DNA of 64,000 nucleotides from RGIG5327 sp045612485 (GCA_045612485.1 JAZKZE010000115.1:5248-69247); one strand, 5' to 3'. Positions 24,786 through 34,210 are shown, counted from the first letter of the stretch. Translations and numbers: made by a program. Notes: a model not told the origin generated them from the sequence alone.

Positions 24786-26702
24786 TTACCTCTCTTTTTC
24801 CTTTAAGGCTTCTTCCGCCATCATAAGAGAAAGCAATAGATAGGAATGATCTTTTCTGGTACTGTAATGTTCCTGAAGGAGTATTTTTATTCCATTTTCA
24901 TCAAAAAATCCCCTTTTGACCAGATTGCCCTGTAAAAGAGTTTTTTCTGCCGTTTCTTTCCATTCTTTCCGCAGAAATGCTGCAACAGGTACACCGAATC
25001 CCCGTTTTTTTCTCCGGGCAAGCCCCCGGGGCATAAGGTCGGAAAAAGCATCACACAATATTCTTTTCCGTACGCCGCCTTTCTCTTTAAATGAATAGGG
25101 CAGCTTCATGGCAAAATCCACAACATCATTTTGCAGGAAAGGCGATCTCACATCCAGAAAGGCATTGGTACTTGCCTGTTCCATTTTTACCAGACAGTCA
25201 TTGGCAAGATAGTTGGCAAAATCGAATTCCGAACACCATTCATTTCTTTCCCGGCTTGTTCCCTGTGTGAGAAGTCCGAAACGGTCAAAGTTTTCCAGTG
25301 TGGGAAGAAGTTGTGCTTCCTTGAGAAGCCTGCCTTCGATTCTCTTTTTGTCTTCTTCTTTTACATGGGTTATCATGGAAAAATATCTCTCTTTTCCGCT
25401 CATACGCATGGCATGTAAAAAACGTTTTGCTCTTGCCGGAAGTCCTCTTTCGGAACTTTCCGGAAGAAGGGAAAGGAGGAGGAGGGCAAATTTATCCCGC
25501 AGGAGGGATGGGAGAAGATCGCAGCAATAAAGATAACGCATGGCAAGATAACGTTCATATCCGCCGAAAAGTTCATCGGCACCGTCACCGCAGAAGGCAA
25601 TGGAAATATTCTTTTCCTTTGCAAAGGAGCATAACAGACTGGTAGGCAGAAGAGAGGCATCGGCGTAGGGGGAGCCGTGATCTTCAGCAAGTTGGAGCAG
25701 TAGGGGCAGTGTATCTGCTCCTACCGGGGAAACAAAATGTTCCATTTTGCCGGAAGCAAGATTTTTTATATGATCGAAATTGATTGCCGCCTGTTCTCTT
25801 TCATCGTAAATGGCTTCATCAAAGCCCATGGAAAATGCTTTCAGATTCCCTTTACAAAGTTTTGCACAGATCCCGCCTATGATACAGGAATCCACTCCGC
25901 CGGAAAGGAAAATACCTTTTTCCGCTTCCTTTGGTACACAGGAAAGATGTTTTTCCACAGATTTGAACAATAATTCCCGTAAACGATGACACGCTTCAGA
26001 ATAGGAAAAATTTTCTTTAACGGAAAAGTCTGCCTTCCAGTATTTTTTTGTAACGGAAAAACACCGGTCGGCAAAGGAAATCTCTGCAAAACTTCCCGAA
26101 GATAGTTTCCGTACATTCCGGTATATGGTGCCTTCCGGGACATATTGCAGGGAAAGAAAATCCCACAAAGATTGTTCTTCAAGGTTGCCGGGAAAGGAAC
26201 CATGTTTTTTCAATGCTCCCATACTTCCTGCAAAAACGGTCACTTCCGGCGTACAGAAATAGAAAAGTGCCTTGCTGCCCAGTCGGTCACGGACAAGATA
26301 GAGTTTCTTCTTTTTCCTGTCAAAAAGGGCTATGGCAAAACTTCCGGAAAGTTTCTCCCACATTTTTATGCCGTATTCATGGAAAAGACGGGCAAGAAGT
26401 TCTTCATCACTGCTGCCGGATAATGTGATACCTCTGGTTGTGAGTAATTCTGCAAGTTCTTTTTTATTCAGTAGGTAGCCGTCAAGAAGAATGGTATAGG
26501 GCAATTCTTCCGGCAGCATATTTTTTCTTCCCGGGGGAAAGAGAAAGGAGGCATGGTCGTTTTCATTTGCAGCAATGTATGGCGGAAAGGAAGGAAATGA
26601 AGCCTTTTGCAGTAAAGAAGCCATTTCCTGCAAACAGAATTTATCTTTTTCCATTTGCCCGGCTGTAATACAACTATGAACGATCCCGGCAAGAAAACTC
26701 AT
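24786..26702 (-). CDS. Asparagine synthetase-like protein with inactive glutaminase domain
   Basis: A 638-residue AsnB-family protein with an N-terminal class II amidotransferase-like domain and a C-terminal ATP-pyrophosphatase domain. The synthetase part is intact: PP-loop SGGVDS at 267-272, GFDEAIYDEREQA, and FCGDGADELFGGYERYL. In the glutaminase part the catalytic Cys2 is replaced (MSFLAGIV instead of MCGIAG) and the NGEIYN loop reads LDGYLLN, so glutamine hydrolysis should not work; RDRLGSKALFYF (137-148) is kept. It may use ammonia or amidate a different substrate, as AsnB-like enzymes in cell-surface and peptide pathways do. The start overlaps the GSCFA stop by 4 bases, so translation is probably coupled. 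Confidence 0.88.
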   Translation of the reverse strand: MSFLAGIVHSCITAGQMEKDKFCLQEMASLLQKASFPSFPPYIAANENDHASFLFPPGRKNMLPEELPYTILLDGYLLNKKELAELLTTRGITLSGSSDEELLARLFHEYGIKMWEKLSGSFAIALFDRKKKKLYLVRDRLGSKALFYFCTPEVTVFAGSMGALKKHGSFPGNLEEQSLWDFLSLQYVPEGTIYRNVRKLSSGSFAEISFADRCFSVTKKYWKADFSVKENFSYSEACHRLRELLFKSVEKHLSCVPKEAEKGIFLSGGVDSCIIGGICAKLCKGNLKAFSMGFDEAIYDEREQAAINFDHIKNLASGKMEHFVSPVGADTLPLLLQLAEDHGSPYADASLLPTSLLCSFAKEKNISIAFCGDGADELFGGYERYLAMRYLYCCDLLPSLLRDKFALLLLSLLPESSERGLPARAKRFLHAMRMSGKERYFSMITHVKEEDKKRIEGRLLKEAQLLPTLENFDRFGLLTQGTSRERNEWCSEFDFANYLANDCLVKMEQASTNAFLDVRSPFLQNDVVDFAMKLPYSFKEKGGVRKRILCDAFSDLMPRGLARRKKRGFGVPVAAFLRKEWKETAEKTLLQGNLVKRGFFDENGIKILLQEHYSTRKDHSYLLLSLMMAEEALKEKER

Positions 26703-27613
26703 GGTCTTTTTTCCTCCTGTGCCTTATGGGGGATATGCTTTTCCCCTGCACATTTTTTCCTCCATAAACGTACCTTTTCCTCTACAGAAAATACAAAACA
26801 ATTTTTCAGAAATGTATCCAGAACGATTTTTACGGCAAGGGGGGAGGGGTGAACAAGATCTTCTTTGTAAAAACGGTAATCCCGCAAAGAATCATTGACG
26901 ATCTCATAGGCGGGAAAGTAGGAAATATTTTCTTTTTCAGGCAGAAGTTCTTCAATGGCACTGCGCAATTTTGCCTTGCCTGCACTGTTTAAAAGTGGTT
27001 CGCCCGGGTAATGCCGTACCGGGGAAAGGGTAAAAACGATCTTGCCTTCCTTATTGCATTTACGGATATTTGTCACGATCCTTTCACAGCTTTCTTTACA
27101 TTCCGTAAAAGAGAGCAGTCTTCTTTCAAAGGTATCCGGCGGCATTTTGTGACAGTTTGCCGCGATTTTCCCTGTTTCCCTGATTTCATAGACTACCGCA
27201 GAGGATAAGGTGATAAAGATCCCGTCCGCTTTTTCCAGTGCCGAATGAAAATCTTCCATGATGCTGTTGGCGTTTTGCACTGCGGTTTTTCTGTCGGTAC
27301 AGGAAAACTTTCCATGATGAAAGTAGGAGTGGTATTTATTTTCATGGAAGAAAAATTCTTCTTCCGTATAAAAATGATTTTCTACGATCCTTTCCAGAGA
27401 ATCCGCAATGGAAACTGGGTTATACAATATCCCGTTGGGGTTTTCCCGGATCTGCAATCCGGTACCGGCAAGAAGCAGTGTCATTTCTTCTGCAAAACAG
27501 GAACCCACGGAAACAAAGGAACATTTTTCATCCCACTTTTTATATTTCCATCTGAAGGGGACTTCCTGAAAACAGCAATGCAGCTCATCTGTAAAACAAT
27601 ACTCTTTTTTCAT
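26699..27613 (-). CDS. GSCFA domain protein
   Basis: A 304-residue protein with the hallmark SVGSCFAEEM near residue 38 and NPNGILYNPVSIADSLERI typical of the GSCFA family, which resembles SGNH hydrolases; in some bacteria these occur in surface-polysaccharide loci. Additional conserved stretches are FITLSSAVVYE, FTLSPVRH and LVHPSPLA near the C-terminus, where a catalytic-type His occurs. No signal peptide. It overlaps recD2 upstream and the AsnB-like gene downstream by 4 bases each, so the three are translationally coupled. The pairing with an AsnB-like enzyme suggests a joint modification pathway; this is inference. Confidence 0.85.
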   Translation of the reverse strand: MKKEYCFTDELHCCFQEVPFRWKYKKWDEKCSFVSVGSCFAEEMTLLLAGTGLQIRENPNGILYNPVSIADSLERIVENHFYTEEEFFFHENKYHSYFHHGKFSCTDRKTAVQNANSIMEDFHSALEKADGIFITLSSAVVYEIRETGKIAANCHKMPPDTFERRLLSFTECKESCERIVTNIRKCNKEGKIVFTLSPVRHYPGEPLLNSAGKAKLRSAIEELLPEKENISYFPAYEIVNDSLRDYRFYKEDLVHPSPLAVKIVLDTFLKNCFVFSVEEKVRLWRKKCAGEKHIPHKAQEEKRP

Positions 27614-29865
27614 ACGTAAAAACCTCCTGTTTCCCGGCAGAGCCGTTCTTTCAGAAGTGTGAATCTGGGTTCTTTTACGGTATTTCTGACCGCCATGGAA
27701 AGAGCCTTTTTGGAACCAACAAGGATCATAAGTTTCTTTGCCCTTGTCATACCTGTATAAAGAAGATTTCTCTGAAGCATCACAAAATGACTTGTGAGAA
27801 CCGGCATAACGACCGCCGGAAATTCGCTCCCCTGGGATTTGTGTACGGTAATGGCATAAGCGTGGGTAAGTTCCTCTGCCTCCGGGAAAGCATAGTTGAT
27901 GTTCTGGGAATCAAAGGCAACGGTAAAAGTTTTTTCATCATGCCGTATGGAAGTGATCCTGCCCATATCGCCATTGAAGACTCCCTTATCATAATTATTG
28001 GTGATCTGCATAACTTTATCCCCCAGCTTGAAAAGCCGTTCCCCGTGCCGGAAGGCAAGAGTGCTTTTATTGAGTTTTTCCTGTAAGGCGGTATTCATGG
28101 AAAGAGTTCCGCAGACCCCTTTATTCATGGGGGTGAGGATCTGTATATCGTTGACCGGATCAAAACCGAATCTTTCCGGGATCCGTTCTGTAACAAGCCG
28201 CAGTATGACATCACAGGCCTCCTCCGGTTCCTCTTTGGGGATCCAGTAAAAATCGGAAAGAACGTTTTGACCGGAAGGGGGGGATTGTGTGATACATTCC
28301 GGAATAAGTCCGGCATTGACTTCATGGGCGGCAACAATGATCCTGCTGCCTTCCCCCTGACGGAAGATCTTTGTAAGTCTTGTCACAGGGATCGAATTGG
28401 AAGAGATAAGATCATTAAGGATATTGCCCGGTCCCACACTGGGGAGCTGGTCGCAGTCCCCCACAAGAACCACAGAAGCCCCTTGGGGAATGGCACGGAA
28501 AAAAGCGGTGGCAAGAGGGAGATCCAGCATGGAAGTTTCGTCCAGAATGAAGAGATCGAAGGGAAGGGGATTTTTTCTTCCGTGTACAAATTTTCTTTCG
28601 GCGGCATTCCATTTGAGAAGGCGGTGCAGAGTATAACTTGTCATATTGGTCGTCTCACTCATTCTTTTTGCCGCCCTGCCGGTAGGGGCTGCAAGAGCAA
28701 TACGCAATTTGGCAAGGGTGGCTTTGCGGACGATTTCTGCCACTACGGTAGTTTTCCCCACACCGGGGCCCCCGGTAATGATACATAACGGGGAATTTTC
28801 CACCATTTTTACGGCGGAAAGCTGTTCATCGCTGAATTTGGAACCCTGAAGAAAGGGGATACTTTTCAGACGGGTGCCCCAGTAACGGGGAAAGGAGAGC
28901 AGGGAGGAGATCAGACGGGGGAGTTCCTGTTCACAGCGGAGCATGGCGGGATCGTAGATCATTTCCCCCTGTTCTCTGCTTGGATCCCGTAGTGCTTTCC
29001 CTTCTTCCACAGCAAGACGCAGAGCTTTTGAAGCATCCTCTTCCTCTATTCCCAGAAGTTCCGCAACGGTTTTGAGAAATTCGGAAGAAGGCATACAAAC
29101 GTGTCCCGCAAGGCGGATCTGCTCCAGCGTATATTTTACTCCGGCAACAAGTCTTTTCTCATCTTTTTTGCCGATCCCGGCTTTTTCTGCGATCCTGTCT
29201 GCAAGGATAAAACCTATCCCCTCCACCTGAGAAGCAAGAAGATAGGGATCTGTTTGAAGGATCTCTGCGGAACGGTCGCCGTACAGAGAATAGATTTTGG
29301 TAAAATAGGCAGGACTTATTCCCAGAGACTGCATATAAATCTGCAAGGTTCTGCGGTCTTTATTTTCATCCCAGGCTTTTTTTATGGCAGTGATCCGTTT
29401 TTTCCCCAGTCCCGGGATTTCTTTGAGGCGGCAGGAGGCATTGTCCAGAATGTGCAGAGTTTCTCTGCCGAAATGATCCACGATAAGTTTTGCATATTTT
29501 TCCCCCACACCTTTGATGACGCCGGAGGAGAGATATTTTATGATTCCTTCCGGTGTGGAGGGCAATGTACTTTCAAAATGGGTGACTTTCAATCGTCTCC
29601 CATACTCTTTATGGACTTCCCATTTGCCTTTTACAGAAAGACTCTGTCCACTGTGGATGGAATTCAGCGGGCCGCAGATACAGTGTCTTTCCCCCTGAAG
29701 ATCCCGCAAATAGAGAATGGCAAATGTGCCGTCGGCAGATTCATAAATGACTTTTTCCACATCACCCTGCAAAATGTGTTCCGTAAGAGTGCCGGATCCC
29801 TGATCCTGCTGCACTTCTCCGGAATGGAAAAGATCATCGTTTTTCTGGGGAAAAGCCTGTGTCAT
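27610..29865 (-). CDS. recD2: RecD2-type ATP-dependent DNA helicase
   Basis: A 751-residue SF1B 5'-3' helicase of the RecD2/TraA type. An N-terminal OB-like part is followed by tandem helix-hairpin-helix motifs (IKGVGEKYAKLIVDHFG, IPGLGKKRITAIKKAW, about 115-165), Walker A GGPGVGKT at 365-372, LDETSMLDLPLA for motif II, VGDCDQLPSVGPGNIL for motif III, and the final AYAITVHKSQGSEFPAVVMP and LLYTGMTRAKKL. RecD2 acts in replication-fork or mismatch-repair-linked functions without RecBC. The ATG lies close to a terminator T tract and has no obvious ribosome site, so the start is less certain than the identity. Confidence 0.94.
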   Translation of the reverse strand: MTQAFPQKNDDLFHSGEVQQDQGSGTLTEHILQGDVEKVIYESADGTFAILYLRDLQGERHCICGPLNSIHSGQSLSVKGKWEVHKEYGRRLKVTHFESTLPSTPEGIIKYLSSGVIKGVGEKYAKLIVDHFGRETLHILDNASCRLKEIPGLGKKRITAIKKAWDENKDRRTLQIYMQSLGISPAYFTKIYSLYGDRSAEILQTDPYLLASQVEGIGFILADRIAEKAGIGKKDEKRLVAGVKYTLEQIRLAGHVCMPSSEFLKTVAELLGIEEEDASKALRLAVEEGKALRDPSREQGEMIYDPAMLRCEQELPRLISSLLSFPRYWGTRLKSIPFLQGSKFSDEQLSAVKMVENSPLCIITGGPGVGKTTVVAEIVRKATLAKLRIALAAPTGRAAKRMSETTNMTSYTLHRLLKWNAAERKFVHGRKNPLPFDLFILDETSMLDLPLATAFFRAIPQGASVVLVGDCDQLPSVGPGNILNDLISSNSIPVTRLTKIFRQGEGSRIIVAAHEVNAGLIPECITQSPPSGQNVLSDFYWIPKEEPEEACDVILRLVTERIPERFGFDPVNDIQILTPMNKGVCGTLSMNTALQEKLNKSTLAFRHGERLFKLGDKVMQITNNYDKGVFNGDMGRITSIRHDEKTFTVAFDSQNINYAFPEAEELTHAYAITVHKSQGSEFPAVVMPVLTSHFVMLQRNLLYTGMTRAKKLMILVGSKKALSMAVRNTVKEPRFTLLKERLCRETGGFYV

Positions 29866-29869
29866 AAGA

Positions 29870-29910
29870 TAAAAAAAGAAGAACAGACCTTCTGTAAAAA
29901 GAAGATCTGT
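29870..29910 (-). terminator. Terminator between the AICAR transformylase gene and recD2
   Basis: On the minus strand ACAGATCTTCT (29910-29900) pairs with AGAAGGTCTGT (29893-29883, one G-U), followed by a T-rich tract that runs almost to the recD2 start codon. Confidence 0.65.
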
Positions 29911-29921
29911 CCTGTAATGGA

Positions 29922-31043
29922 TCAGTGATGGGAGAATACCCGTTCAGGAGCGTGACGCAGTGCCACACCAAGTTCATTGGCACGTTTTACCACATCGGCG
30001 TCTTTCAGAGAACCGGAGGGTGCCACGATGGCTTTGATCCCGGCTTTTGCGGCAGTTTCCACGGCATCGTAGAAGGGGAAGAATCCGTCACTGGACATTA
30101 CTGCCCCTTCCAGAGAGTTTTCCCCGGTATATTTCTGACGGAATTTTTCAATAGCCTGTTCCACAGCACCCACGCGGTCCTGTTCACCGGTACCCACAGC
30201 AAGGGTCTGACCGTTTTTCACGATGACTACGCCATTGGAACGCACGCTGATATTGATATACCATGCGGCAAGAAGGTCTGCCATTTCCGCTTCTGTGGGA
30301 ACGACGGTGGAAGTATGGGCACCGCAAGCCTTGTTTTCACCGGAGGCGGGAGGAAGATCTTCAGCGGAACGCACATTGGTGAGAAGGGGGGCGGCAATGA
30401 CGAGAGAACCGTCGCAGAGGATCTTCATGGTATTGGCGTCTCCTTCGGGATCGTCACCCACATAACGGGGGATGGAGGCAATGTCGCCGCACTGGAGGAT
30501 ACGGATCTGCTTGTTGAGCTTGTAGGTTTCCTGATCGTTGAAGATTGCAAGAGCTTCTTCTTCAAAATCGGGGGCTACCACACATTCGCAGAAGGTACTC
30601 ATGATCTCTTTTGCGGTTTCAGCATCCACTTTCACGTTGAAAGCGATCACGCTTCCGAAAGCGGCACGGGCATCGCAGTCTCTGGCTTTTTTGTAAACAT
30701 CCACAAGACTCTCCCCTTTACGCATGACGGAAGCTCCGCTGGGGTTGACGTGTTTCATTACGGCGCAGGCGGGTTCGTCAAAATATTTCACGATATTGAG
30801 GGCTCCGGAAATATCTTCCAGATTGGTCTGGGAGAGACCGTTTTTCCCGCTTTTGAGAGTTTTCATATTGGCGATAGCCCCTTTGGAACCTTCGGGGATA
30901 TAGAAAGCCGCAGGCTGGTGGGGGTTGGTACCGTAACGCAGGTCATCTGCCTTGATGAATTTTTTCCCGCCGATGATGATCTCGGAGGCAAAATCTCCGG
31001 TATTTTTGGTAAGATACGCATTTCTGCCCAATTTTTCAGCCAT
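29922..31043 (-). CDS. purH: Stand-alone AICAR transformylase (PurH C-terminal domain)
   Basis: A 373-residue phosphoribosylaminoimidazolecarboxamide formyltransferase, which transfers the formyl group from 10-formyl-THF to AICAR in purine synthesis. Family landmarks are RYGTNPHQPAAFY at about 36-48, the catalytic Lys97-His98 in VMKHVNPSG, ARAAFGSVIAFN and SDGFFPFYDAVETAAKAGIKAI. The bifunctional PurH is about 510-530 residues; the N-terminal IMP cyclohydrolase (MGS-like) domain is missing and no such gene is adjacent, so the last purine step must be encoded elsewhere. The ribosome site GGAGTCGTAAAA precedes the ATG. Confidence 0.92.
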   Translation of the reverse strand: MAEKLGRNAYLTKNTGDFASEIIIGGKKFIKADDLRYGTNPHQPAAFYIPEGSKGAIANMKTLKSGKNGLSQTNLEDISGALNIVKYFDEPACAVMKHVNPSGASVMRKGESLVDVYKKARDCDARAAFGSVIAFNVKVDAETAKEIMSTFCECVVAPDFEEEALAIFNDQETYKLNKQIRILQCGDIASIPRYVGDDPEGDANTMKILCDGSLVIAAPLLTNVRSAEDLPPASGENKACGAHTSTVVPTEAEMADLLAAWYINISVRSNGVVIVKNGQTLAVGTGEQDRVGAVEQAIEKFRQKYTGENSLEGAVMSSDGFFPFYDAVETAAKAGIKAIVAPSGSLKDADVVKRANELGVALRHAPERVFSHH

Positions 31044-31119
31044 TTTTACGACTCCTTTTTTGATTTTATGCTTTTTTATGTTAAATTATGTTTTCTGAAG
31101 AAACAGAACTTCACCATAC

Positions 31120-31148
31120 AATTTACATTCCCTGTGGCATATTGGCAA
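31120..31148 (-). promoter_or_regulatory. Predicted promoter of the AICAR transformylase gene
   Basis: On the minus strand TTGCCA (31148-31143), 17-base spacer, TAAATT (31125-31120); leader about 70 bases. Confidence 0.5.
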
Positions 31149-31236
31149 ATTGTTTGAGTGAAAAAGATGAAAAAAACTGTGAAAAATGCCCTGCTTCATA
31201 ATAAAACAAGGGCTTTTGAGAAAGGTGAGGCATATT

Positions 31237-31884
31237 TTGAAAGGATATTTTATCACATTTGAAGGCGCGGAAGGCTGTGGAAAAAGTACCCAGATCCGTT
31301 TGCTGGGGGAGGCTTTGGAAAAAGCCGGAAGAGAGGTGACAGTATCCCGTTCCCCGGGAGGAACTGTTGTGGCGGAAAAGATCCGCAGTATCCTTAAAGA
31401 GGTGACGCCCGGGGAAGATCTGGAACCGGAAACCGAATTATTACTTTTCGGAGCCTGTCACAGTCAGATGACCGCAAATCTCATCAAACCTGTTCTGGAT
31501 AAAGGAGGCATCCTTTTAAGCGACCGGTTCTATGATTCCACCATTGCTTATCAGGGATATGCCAGAAATCTGGGCGTGGAGAGTGTGAAATGGATCAATC
31601 ATTATGCCTGCCGGAACCTGAAGCCGGATCTTACCATCCTTCTGGATATGGATCCGGAAGAGGGAATAAAACGTGCGGCAGAACGGGCTGGGACAAAAGA
31701 AAATCTTGCCAATGACCGGTTCGATTCGGAAAAACTTTCCTTCCATCATGCCGTACGCAATGCCTTTCTCCGCCTTGCGGAAGAAGAACCGGAACGGTTT
31801 GCTGTTATACCGGCAAATGCCTCAATCGAAGAAGTTCATAACCGTATCCTGGAGGCGGTCCATGTACACCTGGGCATACTTTGA
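31237..31884 (+). CDS. tmk: Thymidylate kinase (TTG start)
   Basis: A 215-residue dTMP kinase. The TTG at 31237 is chosen because GGTGAGG lies six bases before it and the protein then begins LKGYFITFEGAEG, the normal beginning of Tmk; the in-frame ATG at 31186 adds 17 residues with no ribosome site. The P-loop is EGAEGCGKST, the substrate motif is DRFYDST (residue ~91), and the lid region contains an ERAG segment. The usual SREPGGT motif reads SRSPGGT, a change in a normally conserved glutamate. The gene overlaps holB by 23 bases and heads a tmk-holB-sugar dehydrogenase operon. Confidence 0.92.
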   Translation: MKGYFITFEGAEGCGKSTQIRLLGEALEKAGREVTVSRSPGGTVVAEKIRSILKEVTPGEDLEPETELLLFGACHSQMTANLIKPVLDKGGILLSDRFYDSTIAYQGYARNLGVESVKWINHYACRNLKPDLTILLDMDPEEGIKRAAERAGTKENLANDRFDSEKLSFHHAVRNAFLRLAEEEPERFAVIPANASIEEVHNRILEAVHVHLGIL

Positions 31885-32935
31885 AGAACGTTTTCCCATG
31901 GTGATCCACGCTCTGAAAAGGGCGGCGGAAGCGGGGACTCTCGCTCATGCGTATCTGATTGTCAGTACCAATCCTGATTACAGAACGCAATTTCCTCTTC
32001 TCCTCTCCTGTCTTGCGGTCTGCGGGAACCGTAATGAGGATGGTTCCCCCTGCTGTAAATGTGAAAACTGTACAAAGATCCTTAATGGATTATATCCGGA
32101 TTTCCATACCCTTGCCCCTACCTCCAAAGCAAGGGAGATCGTGATCGGCAAGGATACGGATGATATTGATACTTTACGGTGGTTTGAAGCCCAGTTCCAT
32201 TTAAGTGCCTCCACTTCCTGCGGCTGGAAATTAGGGGTGATACAGGAAGCCGATACTATGAATGAATCCGCCCAGAATGCTTTCCTTAAAACATTGGAAG
32301 AGCCCCCGGGAAAATGTTTCTTCCTGCTGACGACAGCAAGGGCTTCCCGGCTTCTGCCTACCATCCGTTCCCGCTGTCAGATCCTGTATCTTACAGATAA
32401 CTGCTGTGAATATGATTTTCCCCGCTGCGGGGATGTGCCGGGACTTCTTGCCAAACTTGTGGAACCTGTGGAAAAAGAAAAAAGTCTGATGGCAGCCTCT
32501 GATACTGCCAATGCCCTTATTGCCATAGCTTCTGCCTTGTATCAGGCGGCGGAAAAAGAGGCGGAAGAGGAGTGGAACCCCCGTCTGGAACAGGCAAAAG
32601 AACTGGAAAATGCCGGATTGAAACTTCTGGAAAAACGTCTGGAAGGGGCGACCGGAAGCAAATACAGGAAAAACCGGGAGCAGTTTATGAGTCTTATCCA
32701 TTCCTGGTGTGCAGTCCTTGCTCTGAAGGCAACCGGGATCCCGCCGGAGATCCTGCCGGATAAAACTCTTGCGGAAAGTATGGGGGATCTCCCGGAAAAG
32801 ATCGGTGAAAAACGTTCTTTTAAAATACTGGATCATGCCGGTGAACTGCTTGCCGGATTGCGGACAAATGTAAATGATGAACTTGCATTGCGGGTATTCT
32901 GCCTGAATGCGGCAGTAAAGACGAGGGATTTGTGA
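31862..32935 (+). CDS. holB: DNA polymerase III delta' subunit
   Basis: A 357-residue clamp-loader subunit. The start at 31862 follows CTGGAGGCGG and lies inside the 3' end of tmk; the longer frame upstream is only the tmk shadow. Visible features: AEAGTLAHAYLI near the N-terminus, a zinc-type cysteine set (CGNRNEDGSPCCKCENC) at about 44-60, and the AAA+ sensor region with QEADTMNESAQNAFLKTLEEPP followed by PTIRSRCQ. The Walker A site is degenerate (IVSTNPDYRTQ), as in delta' proteins that do not bind ATP. The tmk-holB order is widespread in bacteria and supports the call. Confidence 0.92.
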   Translation: MYTWAYFEERFPMVIHALKRAAEAGTLAHAYLIVSTNPDYRTQFPLLLSCLAVCGNRNEDGSPCCKCENCTKILNGLYPDFHTLAPTSKAREIVIGKDTDDIDTLRWFEAQFHLSASTSCGWKLGVIQEADTMNESAQNAFLKTLEEPPGKCFFLLTTARASRLLPTIRSRCQILYLTDNCCEYDFPRCGDVPGLLAKLVEPVEKEKSLMAASDTANALIAIASALYQAAEKEAEEEWNPRLEQAKELENAGLKLLEKRLEGATGSKYRKNREQFMSLIHSWCAVLALKATGIPPEILPDKTLAESMGDLPEKIGEKRSFKILDHAGELLAGLRTNVNDELALRVFCLNAAVKTRDL

Positions 32936-32936
32936 G

Positions 32937-34115
32937 ATGAAAGAGATCCGAAAAGTAAGTATTATCGGCGGTTGCGGTCATGTGGGGATCCCTCTGGGAC
33001 TTGCCCTTGCCGACCGCGGGTTTACTGTCACCCTTCTGGATGTGAATGAGAAGGCTGTGAGTCTTCTGAAAGAAGGGAAACTGCCCTTTATCGAGGAAGG
33101 GGCGGAAGTCCTGCTGCGTAAATATATAAACAAAACTCTTTTTGTTACCATGGATCCCTCCTGCCTCAAAGAACAGCACTGCGTTATTTTTGTTACTGGA
33201 ACTCCTGTGGATGAACATCTCAATGCAAAAGTCCATGCGGTTCTGGATGTGGTGAAAGAGTATCTTCCTTTTCTTTCGGAAGAACAGCTCATCGTTTTAC
33301 GCAGCACCCTTTACCCCGGAACGGTGCGGATCGTGGAAAATATGCTTTTACGCAATAATTTCAAGTGCAAACTTGCCTTCTGCCCGGAACGGATATTGCA
33401 GGGAAAGGGGATCAAAGAAATTTTTGAACTGCCCCAGCTGGTTTCCGGCTGTTCGGAAGAGGCGGAAAAAGAGGCTTCGATCCTTTTCGGGAAAGTTGCG
33501 AAAAAGATCATTCTTCTTTCTCCGGAAGAGGCGGAACTTGCCAAGATCATGACCAACTCCTGGCGGTATCTGGAATTTGCCATTGCCAATCAGTTCTATA
33601 TGATCGCGGAGGAACACGGGGTGGATTTTTACAAGGTCTATAATGCCATGACGGATGATTACCCCAGAGCCAGACACTTTCCCCGGCCGGGACTTGCCGC
33701 AGGACCCTGTCTTTTCAAGGATACCATGCAGCTTGCCTCCTACCATGACAACGGCTTTTTCCTGGGACACAGTGCCATGCTGGTCAATGAGGGATTGCCC
33801 AATCTTCTTGTTGCCCAGCTTGCCAAAAAAATGGGCGGGAGTCTGAAAAATAAAAAGATCGCGATCCTGGGGATGACTTTCAAGGCAAATAATGATGATA
33901 CAAGGGAATCTCTTTCCTTCAAGATCAAAAAACTTCTGGAACAGAAAATGGCGTTTGTTCTGCCTTCTGATCCCTATCTCAAAGATACCCTGCCACTGGA
34001 AAAGGCGTTGGAAGAGGCGGAAGGGATCATTATCGGAACTCCCCACAATGCGTATAAAGATCTTTCTCTGAAAGTTCCCTTTGCCGATTGCTGGGGGATC
34101 ATCTGTAAAGAGTGA
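32937..34115 (+). CDS. Nucleotide sugar dehydrogenase (UDP-glucose/UDP-ManNAc dehydrogenase family)
   Basis: A 392-residue NAD-dependent enzyme oxidising a nucleotide sugar to the uronic acid for surface glycan synthesis. The N-terminal Rossmann motif is GGCGHVGIPLGLA (12-24); the middle has FCPERILQGKGIKEI and EAELAKIMTNSWRYLEFAIANQF; the catalytic cysteine lies in AAGPCLFKD (about 259-267), a variant of the usual GGxCxxKD; the C-terminal domain has LGMTFKANNDDTRES. These features fit the WecC/Ugd superfamily; substrate uncertain. The start is one base after the holB stop (TGAGATG), so it is translationally coupled to the tmk-holB operon. Confidence 0.88.
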   Translation: MKEIRKVSIIGGCGHVGIPLGLALADRGFTVTLLDVNEKAVSLLKEGKLPFIEEGAEVLLRKYINKTLFVTMDPSCLKEQHCVIFVTGTPVDEHLNAKVHAVLDVVKEYLPFLSEEQLIVLRSTLYPGTVRIVENMLLRNNFKCKLAFCPERILQGKGIKEIFELPQLVSGCSEEAEKEASILFGKVAKKIILLSPEEAELAKIMTNSWRYLEFAIANQFYMIAEEHGVDFYKVYNAMTDDYPRARHFPRPGLAAGPCLFKDTMQLASYHDNGFFLGHSAMLVNEGLPNLLVAQLAKKMGGSLKNKKIAILGMTFKANNDDTRESLSFKIKKLLEQKMAFVLPSDPYLKDTLPLEKALEEAEGIIIGTPHNAYKDLSLKVPFADCWGIICKE

Positions 34116-34210
34116 CAGCCCTTACAGAAAATAAAAAACGCCGGAAAAATACCACTGTATGAAAAACGGGGCTTGTATTTTTATTAAACTATGGTAATTT
34201 AAAGAATATT

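Noticed and set aside
29925..31157. A 410-codon plus frame opposite the AICAR transformylase gene
   Set aside because: The minus strand encodes a clear PurH-type enzyme; the plus frame has shadow composition only.
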